Below, in pieces: positions 38,701 through 45,744 of a stretch of 64,000 nucleotides of DNA. Origin of the DNA: Anthopleura xanthogrammica. Its lineage: Eukaryota > Cnidaria > Anthozoa > Actiniaria > Actiniidae. The stretch covers positions 11,126,090 to 11,190,089 of the forward strand of contig OZ025207.1 of NCBI GenBank assembly GCA_964019055.1, given 5' to 3'. The position numbers and the translations under genes are program-made. How positions within the stretch are numbered: the stretch's first letter is position 1; each line of letters opens with the position of its first letter. The notes below the pieces were generated by a model that saw nothing but the letters and a program-made list of their open reading frames with translations, was not told the DNA's origin and searched no databases.

Positions 38701-41700
38701 GCTGACAGCACATGGTGTTCAGTGTTTGACCACCATTTGAAGCAGATAATGAGATTCAAAAACTTTTATCAGCTGATTGAAACCCAGCAATTGGAATATA
38801 AAAAGTTTAATTTCTCTCTCCGAGCATCCAAACAGCATTTATAAAAATGTGGAGCGTCAGGCACAGCTCCCTAAGGGGCCAGTCTACTAACTCGATAGAG
38901 TGCATACAAAAGAGCATACATTTATGAGGACATATCCTTAAATATTTTGGCCACCAATTTCATCATTTCCTGTCTCGTGCAGAATGTTCATCAGCTGAAC
39001 AAACAAGTTTTCAATAGAATTCTTTCTGGTTGACAACACATGGTGGTCACTGTTTGACCACCATTTGGAGCAGATAATGAGATTAAAAGTCTGTTAAAAA
39101 ATTCAAAAAATGTTATTGCTGGGTTTCAATCAGCTGATAAAAAGGCTTTTTATCAGCTGATTGAAACCCAGTAATAACATATATGTATATTAAAGGCTCT
39201 TCAGTGTTCATTTTTATATCTTCTGAGCGATTATTTCATCACCAAAACTAAAGTTGGAATTTTCACATAATACGAAGGTTTGCAGAAAGTGTACTCAAGT
39301 TTGCTGTCAGCACAGTTCAGATGGCTGGAATCCTGAATACAACTGGTTTCCTCTGCAATAGATCTAACTACTGTCATCCATGCGCTCGAGGAACGTACTC
39401 TGTTGGTGATGGCCTTTCTACGGGATGCATAAAATGTCCTGCAGGTAAGACACCACATGTTATGCCATGTTATGAATGTTGTAAATACTCTAGTACCCCA
39501 TTCACACCAAAACCTGTTTAGTTAAACTGAGTTTTTATTAAACAAAATGTTTAGAGACTAGAAAGCTCCCAATGTAATTATTTTATCTCTAATCTGTTCA
39601 GTACAATATGAAGGATAGTTTATATGTATTATTTCATCAAAGAGTGAACAATGTTTGTAAATAATTTTCTAAACATGTTTAGTTAAACTACTTTAAAACA
39701 TGTTTAAGCTATAGTGTGAACGGGGTATAAGTCATATTTGGTTTTTGAACAAATTCTGCTGGTGATAGAAATTTCAGGGCATACCTATATTTGAAAAGTT
39801 GCGAAGATAGACATCGTATAATATAACATCGTATAATATAACATCGTATAATATAACATCGTATAATATAACATCGTATAATATAACATCGTATAATATA
39901 ACATCGTATAATATAACATCGTATAATATAACATCGTATAATATAACATCGTATAATATAACATCGTATAATATAACATCGTATAATATAACATCGTATA
40001 ATATAACATCGTATAATATAACATCGTATAATATAACATCGTATAATATAACATCGTATAATATAACATCGTATAATATAACATCGTATAATATAACATC
40101 GTATAATATAACATCGTATAATATAACATCGTATAATATAACATCGTATAATATAACATCGTATAATATAACATCGTATAATATAACATCGTATAATATA
40201 ACATCGTATAATATAAAAGTTGTAAATACTGTGGGCCATTTTGCCTTTTTATCTGTCAATCCCTTTATCGACGCACATTTTGTCAAGAATTGCTGGGTTT
40301 CAATCAGCTGATAAAAGTTTTTGAATCTCATTATCTGCTCCAAAATGTGGTCAAACACTGAACACCTTGTGCTGTCAGCCAGAAAGAATGCTATTGAAAA
40401 CTTGTGATTCAGCTGAGGAACATTCCGCACGAGACAGGAAATGACGTCAAGTGAAACCCAGCTATTGCAAATTCTAGTCTTGCAAACTCTAGCTGTTTCA
40501 TGGCATGCACAACCAAACTGAACACATACAGGAATGAAACACATATGTAATATATATTTTTCCTGCAGGAGGTTTCTACCAGAACTCGGTAGCTGCAGTT
40601 GGTTTGACTTCACATGGTAATGGATGTAAGGAATGTCATCGAGGAACGTTTGTTCATCCAAACCACGCCCCAGGAAAACTACTGTCAGACTGTAATGCTT
40701 GTCCTGAAGGTAAAAACATATGTAAGCTGTGATGTGATGTGATGTGATGTGATGTGATGTGATGTGATGTGATGTGATGTGATGTGATGTGATATAATGT
40801 GATGTGATGTGATGTGATGTGATGTAATGTGATGTGATGTGATGTGATGTGATGTGATGTGATGTGATGTGATGTGATGTGATATAATGTGATGTGATGT
40901 GATGTGGTGTGATGTGATGTGATGTGATGTGATGTGATGTGATGTGATGTGATGTGATGTGATGTGATGTGATGTGATGTGATGTGATGTGATGTGATGT
41001 GGTGTGATGTGATGTGGTGTGATGTGTTGTGATGTGATGTGATGGGATAGGGTGTGATGGGATGTGACATGGTGTGATGGGATGTGATGTGATGTGATGT
41101 GATGTAGTGATGTGATGTTATGGGATATGGTGTGATAGGATGTGATGTGGTGTTGTGTGATGTGCTGTGATGTGATAGGGTGTGATGGGATGTGATAGGG
41201 TGTGATGGGATGTGATGTAATGTGGTGTGGTAGGATGAGATGTGGTAGGATGGGATATCATGTCATGCCATGTGGTGTGCTGTGGTGTAGTGTGGTATGA
41301 TGGGATATGATGGGATGGGATGTGATGTTCTGCCTTGTGCTTTGCCTTTGCTGTGCTGTACTGTGCCTTTCTTTGCTGTGCTGTGGTTTACTGTGCAATT
41401 TTTGCTTTGATTTGCTGTGATGTGTGATGTAGTATGGTGTGATGTTACAGATACAAATTACTTCCAGCTGAGCGGCATAAAATCTTCTAAGCAATCACAA
41501 TCTGTTGTGATTTTTTTATGGCCGGCCCTGTGTTCAATCACTTTGTTTTCTACCTTAAAACTATTGACAATTGATTCCAATACACTTTAAGTCTCAGGAA
41601 AGTCCCAAACGCTTAATAAGAGTTATATTTTATCTGTGATTTATCTAAAAGCCACTCGAGAAATGGTTTTCAAAACAGAGTGAAGGGCTGCAGATTTTAA

Positions 41701-44311
41701 TAAACAATGCTTTGCGCGATTAGTTGTTCGCTTAGCTGGTTAGTAATCTGTCATATTTGTTCCATTCTCTTAGGGACCAATACAACAAGTTTTGCTGGAT
41801 TCAGGGCGTGTCCTTGTCTTAGAAACAGCTACCGTCTAGACCGCTTTGGCCCATGTTCCCCTTGTCCTAGTCAAGGGACCATATGTGAGAGGGACATTCT
41901 TATTCTGTCCCCCGGATATTATTGGTTCCTCGAAGGACCTGGATTTGCGATTCAAGAATATGAAGAACTGGTGAAAAACCTGGAGATTGAGAGCGATAAT
42001 TACGAAAAAAATACCTCTCTTTACCACGGTTAGTAATCGTTGTAATGAAGAAAACAAACTTTCAGGGAATGGCTAAATCACATATCGAATAAGAATTTAC
42101 GTCGTTTAACTGGCGAAACAAATAATGAGACTGTAACGTATAAATTATGTTTTGTTTCCATTCATTGACAGGGGTCCTGCCGATAGCACACAAGTGTCAA
42201 CGAGCAGAATCGTGCAAGGGGGGTCATCGTGCTGACTGCGCTACAGGCTACACGGGCCCCCTGTGTGCTGTCTGTTCCCATGGATACTACAAGCGCCTCC
42301 TCGAGTGTCATACATGTCCTTCCAAGATACTTGCTGCCATTCAGATATCTGGTGTATTGTGCGTGCTGATTGTAATCTTCGTAGTCCTTATCAGAAACGA
42401 CAAAAGATCCAAGTCATCGGGAAGAGCCACAACTGATATTTTTCTGGCGCACGTCAAGATCCTTCTTGGATTTTACCAAGTGTTAGCTGGAATTCTTCAA
42501 GCCTTTTCGTACGTTCAATGGCCCACAGCAGTAACTTCTATCGGCTATTACGTGCGCTTTATCCAGCTGAATATCCTGCAGATCGTGCCATTGAGCTGTC
42601 TGGTTCCCAGCCTCAAAGTCAACGCGTACAGTGACTTTGTTCTAGGACTGGCAGGTAATGTGATCTGCGTTGCCATGCCAATGGTATATTACGTCATAAG
42701 GAAACTGTGGTTTGATATCAAAGGTGTTGATGTCAAAGATGCTCTGTTTGCTTCTAAACGTTCTTGCCTTCGTATGTCGTTGTTTCTTCTGTTTGTTCTG
42801 TATCCATCGACGTGCGTCAAAGTGTTTGAAATTCTTCCTGCCTCGTGCCACCAGTTATGTGCACACGAGGAAGCACGTGTTTGCCCAGCCTACCTTAGAT
42901 CTGACTATACACTTGAGTGCTTCACCATAGAACACGTGAGGTTTTATACAGCAGCATACGCGTCTCTGACTTACGTGATTGGGTTTCCTGTGGTTTTGAC
43001 TCTTCTTCTTTGGAAATATCATTATAAGAACCAGAAAATAGACCTGAAAAAAGAAGGGTAAGTAAACACTGATAAACACTAAACACATTTGTCACAGTGC
43101 TATATAATGTCTGTTCAGTATAGGTAGACTATAGTCTTTATGTATGGTTACCATTGTTTGATCCTTTTCAGGGAAGTCAAAGACGTTACTCCCATCACAC
43201 TGTCTCTCAGTTTCCTACACGAGAATTATTCAAGGCAGTGTTGGTACTGGGAGGCCGTAGAAATGGCAAGAAAAGTCATCCTCACAGCCGGTGTTGTCTT
43301 TATTGGTTCTCAAAGTCGAACCCAGATCGGGGTGGCGGCCATGACGTCAGCAGGGTTTGCCGTGCTCCATGCACTATTCAGACCAATCCCGGACCTATTC
43401 GAGGATTACCTGCAGATGACGTCATTATTAGTGACGTCATTTAATCTTGGAATCGGTGTGTTGCTGAAGGTGCCTTCAGATGAGAGTTATGATTCTGGTG
43501 TTGACCGTGGTCAGGACAGTATTGGACTCGGGATTCTGCTTGTCATCACAAATTCACTCGTCATAGGAGTCGTAGCAGGTAAATAATTACGCATCGCACC
43601 ACATTGATTGTTTTAGAATGGATAGAACAGTTTTCACGTAAGCGTGAGTATTTCACAGTAATGACCAGTGATATTGTGCTGTAATTGGTTCAACTCATGT
43701 AATCATTTGCTTACCATACAAAATTCACTCTTTAAATATCTTTCATACGGAAAATAGGTCTGGCCATTTCGATATATTTCATTTTTTTGTCAGTTAAATA
43801 ATATAGACCCCTTGCAGCACGTCGGAATGCAGCTCAATTTGGTGGAAAAAACAATAGGTTCCAATTCTCAGGAGATTAAAATTCTTTTGTTTTGTGCTTC
43901 AAGTTGAGCAGCTGCTTTGACGTCACGTGAAAGGGTCTGTCTATACGGGATGTGAGAACAATCTCCCGAGTATCGATTGGTTTCTAGAAAGTGAAGATGA
44001 ATATTTGTACTCTTTATCTATCGACAGTTCGTTATCTGGTTGGTTTTGGAAGATTATTGCAATCAATGTGCAATAATCCACAGTGCAATGTGTGCTGCTG
44101 TTTGACGTTCCTTCTCACCGTACAAGATGCACAGAACGAGATATCCAACACAGGATTCAAAAACACAGTCAGTGCGCAAGTCACAGACGTACTAGGTGTT
44201 ACCAATACTGCCATAGCTGATGTTGTCAATGACAACCTCGAGATTGAGTTGGAAGAAATGAAACAAGCTGACGAAGGAATTATGAAAATGGCTGAACAAA
44301 CAAGATTCTGA
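17247..44311 (+). CDS. Gene A: LRR / cysteine-rich / multipass membrane receptor-like protein
   Basis: Thirty-four exons encode about 1363 residues (1396 with the longer last exon). Order: signal peptide (1-23), LRR N-terminal cap (28-62), 26 leucine-rich repeats (63-695), GCC2/GCC3-like cysteine-rich stalk with an EGF-like end (695-922), about nine membrane helices (924-1302) and a cytoplasmic tail. All joins are GT-AG and phase-consistent. LRR exons are phase 2-2 and mostly 72 bp, one repeat each. The usual cysteine-capped LRR C-terminal cap is not seen; the Cys-rich stalk follows directly. Family knowledge: LRR ectodomains bind proteins or glycans, and GCC2/GCC3 modules occur in ephrin-receptor-like ectodomains. 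Inference: a cell-surface receptor or channel-like protein at the plasma membrane. The helix count does not fit a classical seven-helix GPCR, so LGR-type hormone receptors are unlikely. Gene B follows head-to-tail 1.4 kb downstream and is a paralogue. Candidate poly(A) motifs: ATTAAA 44546-44551 and AATAAA 45157-45162. Confidence 0.88.
19748..19847. repeat. TTTC microsatellite in gene A intron 1
   Basis: About 25 perfect TTTC units, about 110 bp upstream of the exon 2 acceptor. It gives the pre-mRNA a long pyrimidine tract. The frames SFFL (plus) and KKER (minus) are repeat artefacts. Confidence 0.96.
20388..20593. mobile_element. Inverted-end element in gene A intron 2
   Basis: The left end has TCCAATCACACTCGCGAA and GGTTTTGGTGGACGTCAATC. 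The right end has the matching reverse complements, GATTAACGTCCAACTAAAACC then TTCGCGCGTGTGATTGGA. It is about 200 bp with no coding content, a MITE-like element. Confidence 0.7.
20606..21017. repeat. 206-bp tandem duplication containing exons 3 and 4
   Basis: The unit covers the end of one intron (CTTCCTTCTCGTCTATAT), the complete LRR exon, and the start of the next intron (TACTTCTAGTAAACTTTTG to CAAAATCAAAGTCACAC). The second copy starts 206 bp after the first. The exons differ by only a few bases (GGATGTTTCGAC versus GGATCTTTCAAC). Confidence 0.93.
20641..24515 (+). CDS. Gene A exons 3-9: leucine-rich repeats 1-7
   Basis: Exons: 20641-20712, 20847-20918, 21743-21814, 22465-22533, 23124-23192, 23517-23588, 24447-24515. 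Each is 72 or 69 bp, phase 2-2, with acceptor AG and donor GTAAGT (exon 5 uses GTACGT). Each encodes one repeat of the form LxLxxNxIxxI followed by FxGLxxL. Exons 3 and 4 are nearly identical (YLVNITPG), from a recent 206-bp duplication. Gene B has only three repeats in this part, so gene A has gained or gene B lost repeats here. Confidence 0.87.
21100..21312. mobile_element. Palindromic dispersed element in gene A intron 4
   Basis: CCCCTTCACAGTT near the left end pairs with AACTATGAAGGG at the right. Internal GCTTTGATGCAAAGGC and GCCTTGGCATCAAAGC also pair. A second partial copy (right half, with TGAATAATTGTCCAA and GCTACCTTTCAAGATGGC) lies at about 63039-63162 in gene B. Confidence 0.65.
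21538..21680. mobile_element. MITE-like element in gene A intron 4
   Basis: AGAGTGAAAACACTAAACCC GTGAAATAG at the left and CTATTTCACGGG TTGAGTGTCTTCACTCT at the right are reverse complements. It is related in layout to the element at 5693-5833. Confidence 0.68.
22120..22350. repeat. Imperfect CTG/CTA triplet tract and GATCA repeat
   Basis: An imperfect run of CTGCTA/CTACTG/CTTCTG triplets in gene A intron 5, with a short (GATCA)4-5 block and AT-rich TAATA repeats at about 22157-22212. Leucine-rich and serine-rich frames here are artefacts. Confidence 0.85.
22819..23089. mobile_element. Dispersed element in gene A intron 6
   Basis: Shares ordered blocks with 57585-57744 in gene B: AGCTGAGTTGACCTTCAGAA, AAGGTCAACCAATCAGAATT, CATCGTATTTTGATTAGCAT and CCATAATTCCTTTCGGGGAA. 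Ends CCAGCTGAGTTGA / TCAACACAGCTGG are roughly inverted. The two copies sit in non-homologous introns, so they inserted separately. Confidence 0.7.
23600..24290. mobile_element. Composite dispersed repeat in gene A intron 8
   Basis: Flanking parts (GAGTGGTATACCATGG at about 23690 and ACAGCTTTCCTGCATTCTGA at about 24222) resemble the single block at 14725-14940 (GAGTGGCATACCGTGG, ACGGCTTTCCTGCTTTCTGA). The piece between them carries GCACGAGACAGGAAATGACG, matching the element family at 38618-38789 and 40292-40463. This looks like one element nested in another. Confidence 0.45.
24530..24914. mobile_element. Inverted-end element in gene A intron 9
   Basis: TACACCCTATGCATAA at 24530-24545 is repeated as the exact reverse complement at 24899-24914. 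The 385-bp interior is non-coding. Confidence 0.65.
25003..25110. mobile_element. Short inverted-end element in gene A intron 9
   Basis: GCCCATTTCAGACCACATGA at the left pairs with TCACATGGTCTGAAATGGGC at the right, giving a 108-bp foldback. Confidence 0.65.
25662..26623 (+). CDS. Gene A exons 10-14: leucine-rich repeats 8-12
   Basis: Exons: 25662-25730 (69 bp, donor GTATGA), 25832-25903, 25997-26068, 26391-26462 and 26549-26623 (75 bp). All are phase 2-2, one repeat each (for example [19 protein letters not shown] in exon 12). They are tightly packed with introns of about 90-320 bp. They correspond to gene B exons 6 and 8-11 in order and in length, including the unusual 75-bp last exon. The intron after exon 14 holds the CCAT arrays. 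Confidence 0.9.
26690..27633. repeat. CCAT tetranucleotide array in gene A intron 14
   Basis: More than 800 bp of CCAT with only two visible interruptions in the core (a dropped base near 27240 and CCATT near 27399). Degenerate CATCTATTCATC edges lie at both ends. The frames IHPS (plus) and MDGW (minus) are repeat artefacts. An array of the same unit occupies the homologous position in gene B. Confidence 0.97.
27676..28271. repeat. Minisatellite with TACGTTAGTACGTTCGTACG core, about 8 copies
   Basis: Units of roughly 60-80 bp contain a TATATA run, AGTATGGGGATATACG, a palindromic GTACGTTCGTACGTAC block and GGTATACATAGCTCATCC. Copies vary by a doubled TTAGTACG. It lies between two CCAT arrays in gene A intron 14. 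The small frames here ([12 protein letters not shown]) are artefacts. Confidence 0.92.
28421..28835. repeat. Second CCAT array in gene A intron 14
   Basis: A perfect CCAT tract of about 300 bp (28421-28720) followed by degenerate CATC/CTTCC units. It is separated from the first array by the TACG minisatellite, perhaps one older array split by it. Confidence 0.96.
28955..29510 (+). CDS. Gene A exons 15-16: leucine-rich repeats 13-14
   Basis: Exons 28955-29035 (81 bp, donor GTATGT) and 29439-29510 (donor GTGAGT). Exon 15 encodes [11 protein letters not shown] and a longer, less regular second half. Exon 16 encodes a repeat with NNNTFYGL. They match gene B exons 12 (84 bp) and 13 (NNDTFYGL), including the unusual lengths and the GTGAGT donor. 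Confidence 0.87.
29925..30058. mobile_element. MITE-like element, family M1, copy 1
   Basis: GGAATGCAGCTCAATTTGGA at the left pairs with CCAAATTGAGCTGCATTCC at the right, inside AGACCCCTTG / AAGGGCCT ends. Related copies are at 43804-43939 and about 62591-62720, always next to or within these genes. Confidence 0.75.
30259..31370 (+). CDS. Gene A exons 17-18: leucine-rich repeats 15-16
   Basis: Exons 30259-30330 ([11 protein letters not shown]) and 31299-31370 ([10 protein letters not shown]), both 72 bp and phase 2-2 with GTAAGT donors. They match gene B exons 14 and 15 (NRIQSISN). The intron between them is filled by the CTTCC/CTTGC repeat. Confidence 0.88.
30466..31262. repeat. CTTCC/CTTGC repeat with an interspersed longer unit
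   Basis: Runs of CTTC and CTTG are interrupted by about four copies of a longer block, CCTAATTGGAAAGATAGGCA followed by TCATCCTCTGCTTGTTTGCT. The whole is a compound minisatellite in gene A intron 17. Frames rich in SFLPCFL or KEGSKQ are artefacts. Confidence 0.93.
31972..32175. repeat. TTC trinucleotide microsatellite in gene A intron 18
   Basis: About 67 TTC units with one TCC interruption near 32038, about 50 bp upstream of the exon 19 acceptor, so it extends the polypyrimidine tract. Poly-Leu, poly-Ser, poly-Phe and poly-Arg frames are artefacts. The purine strand could form a GAA/TTC triplex. Confidence 0.97.
32226..33222 (+). CDS. Gene A exons 19-20: leucine-rich repeats 17-18
   Basis: Exons 32226-32297 ([11 protein letters not shown]) and 33151-33222 ([16 protein letters not shown]), both 72 bp, phase 2-2. 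The GCFKGL repeat is conserved in gene B exon 17, which fixes the correspondence. Confidence 0.88.
32715..33088 (+). mobile_element. Possible retroposon fragment with A-rich tail
   Basis: A GC-richer block than its surroundings (GCCGGACCAACACTCAGGG ... GGACCTCGTGTCCTATTGTACAGC) ends in AAAATAAAATAAAATAAAT, the kind of tail left by SINE or LINE insertion in intron 19. No reverse-transcriptase frame is visible. The right end is clear; the left end is a guess. Confidence 0.4.
33468..33702 (+). mobile_element. MITE family M2, copy 1 (intron 20)
   Basis: About 235 bp with ends TACCCCGTTCACAC and GTGTGAATGGGGTA. Inner TTTAGTTAAACT-type blocks are also inverted. A nearly identical copy in opposite orientation is at 39494-39729. 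No coding capacity. Confidence 0.85.
34061..36064 (+). CDS. Gene A exons 21-24: leucine-rich repeats 19-22
   Basis: Exons 34061-34132 ([11 protein letters not shown]), 35281-35352 ([10 protein letters not shown]), 35687-35758 ([15 protein letters not shown]) and 35993-36064 ([15 protein letters not shown]). All are 72 bp and phase 2-2; the last donor is GTGAGT. Each has an obvious counterpart in gene B (KNCSL, SFNNLKNI, IHPDTL, IPKGLF). Confidence 0.89.
34815..35112. mobile_element. Inverted-end element in gene A intron 21
   Basis: GACACGAGTGAAAAACGCAC and GCGCATGCTCGGAAGTTCG at the left are matched by their reverse complements (CGAACTTCCGAGCATGCGC, GTGCGTTTTTCACTCGTGTC) at the right. Pairing continues for roughly 75 bp per arm through AAAACCATTGGA. 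Confidence 0.78.
35820..35834. repeat. Poly-C run in gene A intron 23
   Basis: Fifteen consecutive C bases. On the other strand this is a G-run of the kind that can join a four-stranded structure. Confidence 0.95.
36334..36499. repeat. Near-perfect inverted repeat, 68-bp arms
   Basis: Left arm 36334-36401 (starts CCTATTCACAGTTTAAGAAT) and right arm 36432-36499 match as reverse complements with a single mismatch, around a 30-bp loop. It lies in gene A intron 24. High identity indicates a young foldback element or a strong hairpin. Confidence 0.92.
36674..36993 (+). CDS. Gene A exons 25-26: leucine-rich repeats 23-24
   Basis: Exons 36674-36745 ([18 protein letters not shown]) and 36919-36993 (75 bp, [15 protein letters not shown], donor GTAAGT after GC). 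They match gene B exons 22 (NNNEISHIEAGAMRGL) and 23 (FHNNKLKSITRQHEF, 75 bp), the last exons of B inside the window. Confidence 0.9.
37045..37297. repeat. TGTGC pentanucleotide microsatellite in gene A intron 26
   Basis: About 50 perfect TGTGC copies starting about 50 bp after the exon 26 donor. Degenerate TGTGCC units continue to about 37410. AVLCC and STAQH frames are artefacts. Confidence 0.97.
37490..38160 (+). CDS. Gene A exons 27-28: leucine-rich repeats 25-26 (last repeats)
   Basis: Exons 37490-37558 (69 bp, [15 protein letters not shown]) and 38065-38160 (96 bp, [15 protein letters not shown] and a longer non-repeat end, donor GTGAGT). The longer last exon marks the end of the repeat block and leads into the Cys-rich stalk. 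It has no cysteine pattern of a classical LRR C-terminal cap. Confidence 0.83.
38220..38570. mobile_element. Inverted-end element in gene A intron 28
   Basis: Starts AAAGGGGCACTTGGATG and ends CATGGAAGTGCCCCTTTA, a short inverted end with an AT-rich 320-bp interior. Flanking TTA/TAA could be part of a target duplication. Confidence 0.65.
38618..38789 (+). mobile_element. MITE family M3, copy 1
   Basis: Begins AGCTGGGTTTCACTTAACGT and ends GATTGAAACCCAGC, an inverted end of about 12 bp. The interior includes GAATGTTCCTCAGCTGAATC and GACCACCATTTGAAGCAGA. A related copy at about 38955-39110 and an inverted copy at 40292-40463 lie nearby. Confidence 0.75.
38955..39179. mobile_element. MITE family M3, diverged copy ending in a 69-bp palindrome
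   Basis: The first part repeats ATCATTTCCTGTCTCGTGCA and GACCACCATTTGGAGCAGA. The end (39111-39179) is an almost perfect palindrome built from TGGGTTTCAATCAGCTGATA and its reverse complement, as if two family ends had fused head to head. Confidence 0.7.
39311..42028 (+). CDS. Gene A exons 29-31: cysteine-rich GCC2/GCC3-like stalk
   Basis: Exons 39311-39444, 40569-40709 and 41774-42028; from exon 29 onward the joins are phase 1. Exon 29 has [15 protein letters not shown] then CIKCPAG. Exon 30 has CKECHRGTF then CNACPEG. Exon 31 has [18 protein letters not shown] and CERD, plus a non-repeat [12 protein letters not shown] segment. The CxxCxxGTY...CxxCPxG pattern is that of GCC2/GCC3 (ephrin-receptor-like) modules. 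The exon 29 acceptor GCTGTCAG was chosen because it restores the frame from exon 28; the nearby TTTGCAG acceptor at 39272 does not. Role inferred: disulphide-bonded stalk between the LRR ectodomain and membrane. Confidence 0.83.
39494..39729 (-). mobile_element. MITE family M2, copy 2 (inverted)
   Basis: Reverse complement of the element at 33468-33702 over its whole length (TACCCCATTCACACC at left, GTGTGAACGGGGTA at right), with only scattered differences. It lies in gene A intron 29. Confidence 0.85.
39812..40216. repeat. Perfect 15-bp minisatellite, 27 copies
   Basis: ACATCGTATAATATA repeated 27 times without a visible change. Because 15 is a multiple of three, long open frames (VILYD, IIRCY, MLYYT) run through it on the minus strand; they are artefacts. 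It lies in gene A intron 29. Confidence 0.97.
40292..40463 (-). mobile_element. MITE family M3, inverted copy
   Basis: Starts GCTGGGTTTCAATCAGCTGA and ends GTGAAACCCAGC, the reverse complement of 38618-38789 with few changes. It sits about 105 bp upstream of the exon 30 acceptor. Confidence 0.78.
40728..41450. repeat. GATGT pentanucleotide array in gene A intron 30
   Basis: GATGT units from about 20 bp after the exon 30 donor, nearly pure to about 41030 with scattered GATAT and GGTGT. They then decay into GATGGGATGTGATAGG-like units. The HITSH frame on the minus strand is an artefact. Confidence 0.95.
42172..43578 (+). CDS. Gene A exons 32-33: EGF-like end and multipass membrane domain
   Basis: Exon 32 (42172-43057, 886 bp) and exon 33 (43172-43578, 407 bp). 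Exon 32 opens with a cysteine-rich end containing [15 protein letters not shown] and CHTCPSK. Hydrophobic helices follow: [81 protein letters not shown] and [19 protein letters not shown]. Exon 33 adds [43 protein letters not shown] and [14 protein letters not shown]. That is about nine or ten segments. A cysteine-containing loop lies between helices 5 and 6. Motifs QAFSYVQWP and [12 protein letters not shown] recall the TRP-like multipass module that follows GCC2/GCC3 repeats in many protists and early animals (recollection). Function unknown; a channel- or transporter-like role is inference. This is the largest exon and the best conserved-looking part. Confidence 0.88.
43804..43939. mobile_element. 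MITE family M1, copy 2 (intron 33)
   Basis: Starts TAGACCCCTTGCAGCACGTC GGAATGCAGCTCAATTTGG and ends in GACGTCACGTGAAAGGGTC. It is less symmetric than the copy at 29925-30058 but clearly related. Confidence 0.7.
44127..44311 (+). CDS. Gene A exon 34: cytoplasmic tail and stop
   Basis: Encodes [10 protein letters not shown] ... [16 protein letters not shown], then a charged probably helical end ([17 protein letters not shown]) and TGA at 44309. Two acceptors keep the frame: CCGTACAAG (start 44127) and ATCGACAG (start 44028). The longer form adds 33 residues including a Cys cluster (CNVCCC). I prefer the shorter form because the extra segment looks intron-like, but RNA data would decide. Confidence 0.65.
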
Positions 44312-45744
44312 ACCAAGACTGAAATGATAACAGAAAAGTGACAGATATCCTTTGAATAATTTCAATTGTTCTTTATTCAGCTTTTCAGTGTAAATAATCA
44401 AGGCAGTAAATTTTTTTTCACAATGAGAAAATTATATGCGCTTCTCATCTAAAAATATATTTCTCTTTCCCAACCTGATGACCCGCAAGGAGTCCTTAAT
44501 AACGTTGGTCGAATACCGGGAGAATGATTACAATTTACCTGCGTGATTAAAGTTGATTACAAATGCCATTTTTTTTTCAAATGTTGATGTGGCATAAGTT
44601 AACATCTGTGTTATACATATGTTCAGATGACTTGTTTTCTAGAAGCTAGCCCTTACAAAGGAAGCCCTTTCCTTCCACTTTTTGAACGCTTAGCACAATT
44701 TTATGACGATTAGGTGAAAAAACTTGTTCCACGAGCTAAGGAATTGTTAAATTTAAAGATGATTTTCTTTGCCTCTTATCCTTGAAAGGAAGCCGTTTGG
44801 GTACAACCATTCTTATTGTCCAAGATTATTGTCAAATTTCAAGTCGAGAGGGGATGGGACCTAGCTTTTGTTTTTTTCCGGACGGAAGTCGCACGAATTG
44901 CATGATTTCAGGCCGAGAAAAGAAAACTAAATAACGATAATATTGGTTCGACATAGGGACTGCGCAATTACTGCTTGGCAATTAATAACATTTTCTTTTG
45001 AAGTAAAATGAAATCTTGATCAATTCGTATGCAAATAATGAACGCTTGGTGCACCAAAAAGATATTGAATTTTCGCTTCTTCAATTTATTCTTTCTGTTG
45101 AATTAACTTTCAACGAGACCAAAATGCATATTTTTCTCCCTCAAAACTAGAACTAAAATAAATGTATAGGATTCACTTTTTTGGATTTCTTCAAGAGCAG
45201 TGGTCAAGCAGATCATGTTGTTGTATTCAGTGTTTTTTTAAACAAACGTCCATAACCAACCATATGTTACAATATGAAACTAATCTAATTGTAAATTTAA
45301 TAACTTTCTATAAACACTGTATATCAATATATATATTACACATAGAGTAATTAGAAAGAACAAGACCTTTCATAATTTATGTATTGGAATAGGGGGGAAT
45401 ACGTCTGTATACATCGCTCCTCCTTCCTGGCACAACCAATTAAAGTTTAGAACAAGAAATGCAAAACAGTAGCTGTTCGCCGACAAGAAATGTGCTGAAA
45501 TGTTCTCTTGCTGCTTCATATTAGGGTTCTTTTTCTCTTCTGTGAGCTTTTGATGTCCCTCCCCCGTTGATTAAGTTCACTAACTCCTTTAGTAATCCCC
45601 TCCCATTTCCTTTAATATTTGTTGTCTCTCTCCCTCCTCAAACTCAATTCATTATGAACACTTCTTACCAAATTAAAAAAGAAGAAGCAAAATTATAAAA
45701 AACGCTTGTAGCAATTGAGTTGACTTCAAACCCATTTGCCAGCC
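44312..45744. other. Short intergenic region between genes A and B
   Basis: About 1.4 kb with no gene seen. It holds two candidate poly(A) motifs for gene A (ATTAAA 44546, AATAAA 45157). Near its right end it holds a TATA-like TATAAAA at 45694-45700, about 45 bp upstream of the gene B start codon. The frame at 45162-45350 has no recognisable domain. Confidence 0.5.
45694..45700 (+). promoter_or_regulatory. Possible TATA box of gene B
   Basis: TATAAAA in ATTATAAAAAACGC, about 45 bp before the ATG. It is plausible as a core promoter only if the 5' leader is very short. In this AT-rich DNA chance occurrence is likely. Confidence 0.25.

Noticed and set aside
39709..40661. Minus-strand frames of up to 295 residues (VILYD, IIRCY)
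   Set aside because: They run through the 15-bp minisatellite, a multiple of three, and through MITE sequence; gene A exons lie on the other strand.
42712..42930. Alternative-frame ORFs over exons 32-33 (also 42642-42851, 42855-43088, 43154-43444)
   Set aside because: They overlap the long coding exons in other frames; the chosen frame gives continuous membrane helices and spliced continuity.
17247..44311. Gene A as a Toll-like receptor or LGR-type hormone receptor
   Set aside because: There is no TIR domain after the membrane part, more than one and more than seven hydrophobic helices are seen, and a GCC2/GCC3-like stalk replaces the usual LRR C-terminal cap.
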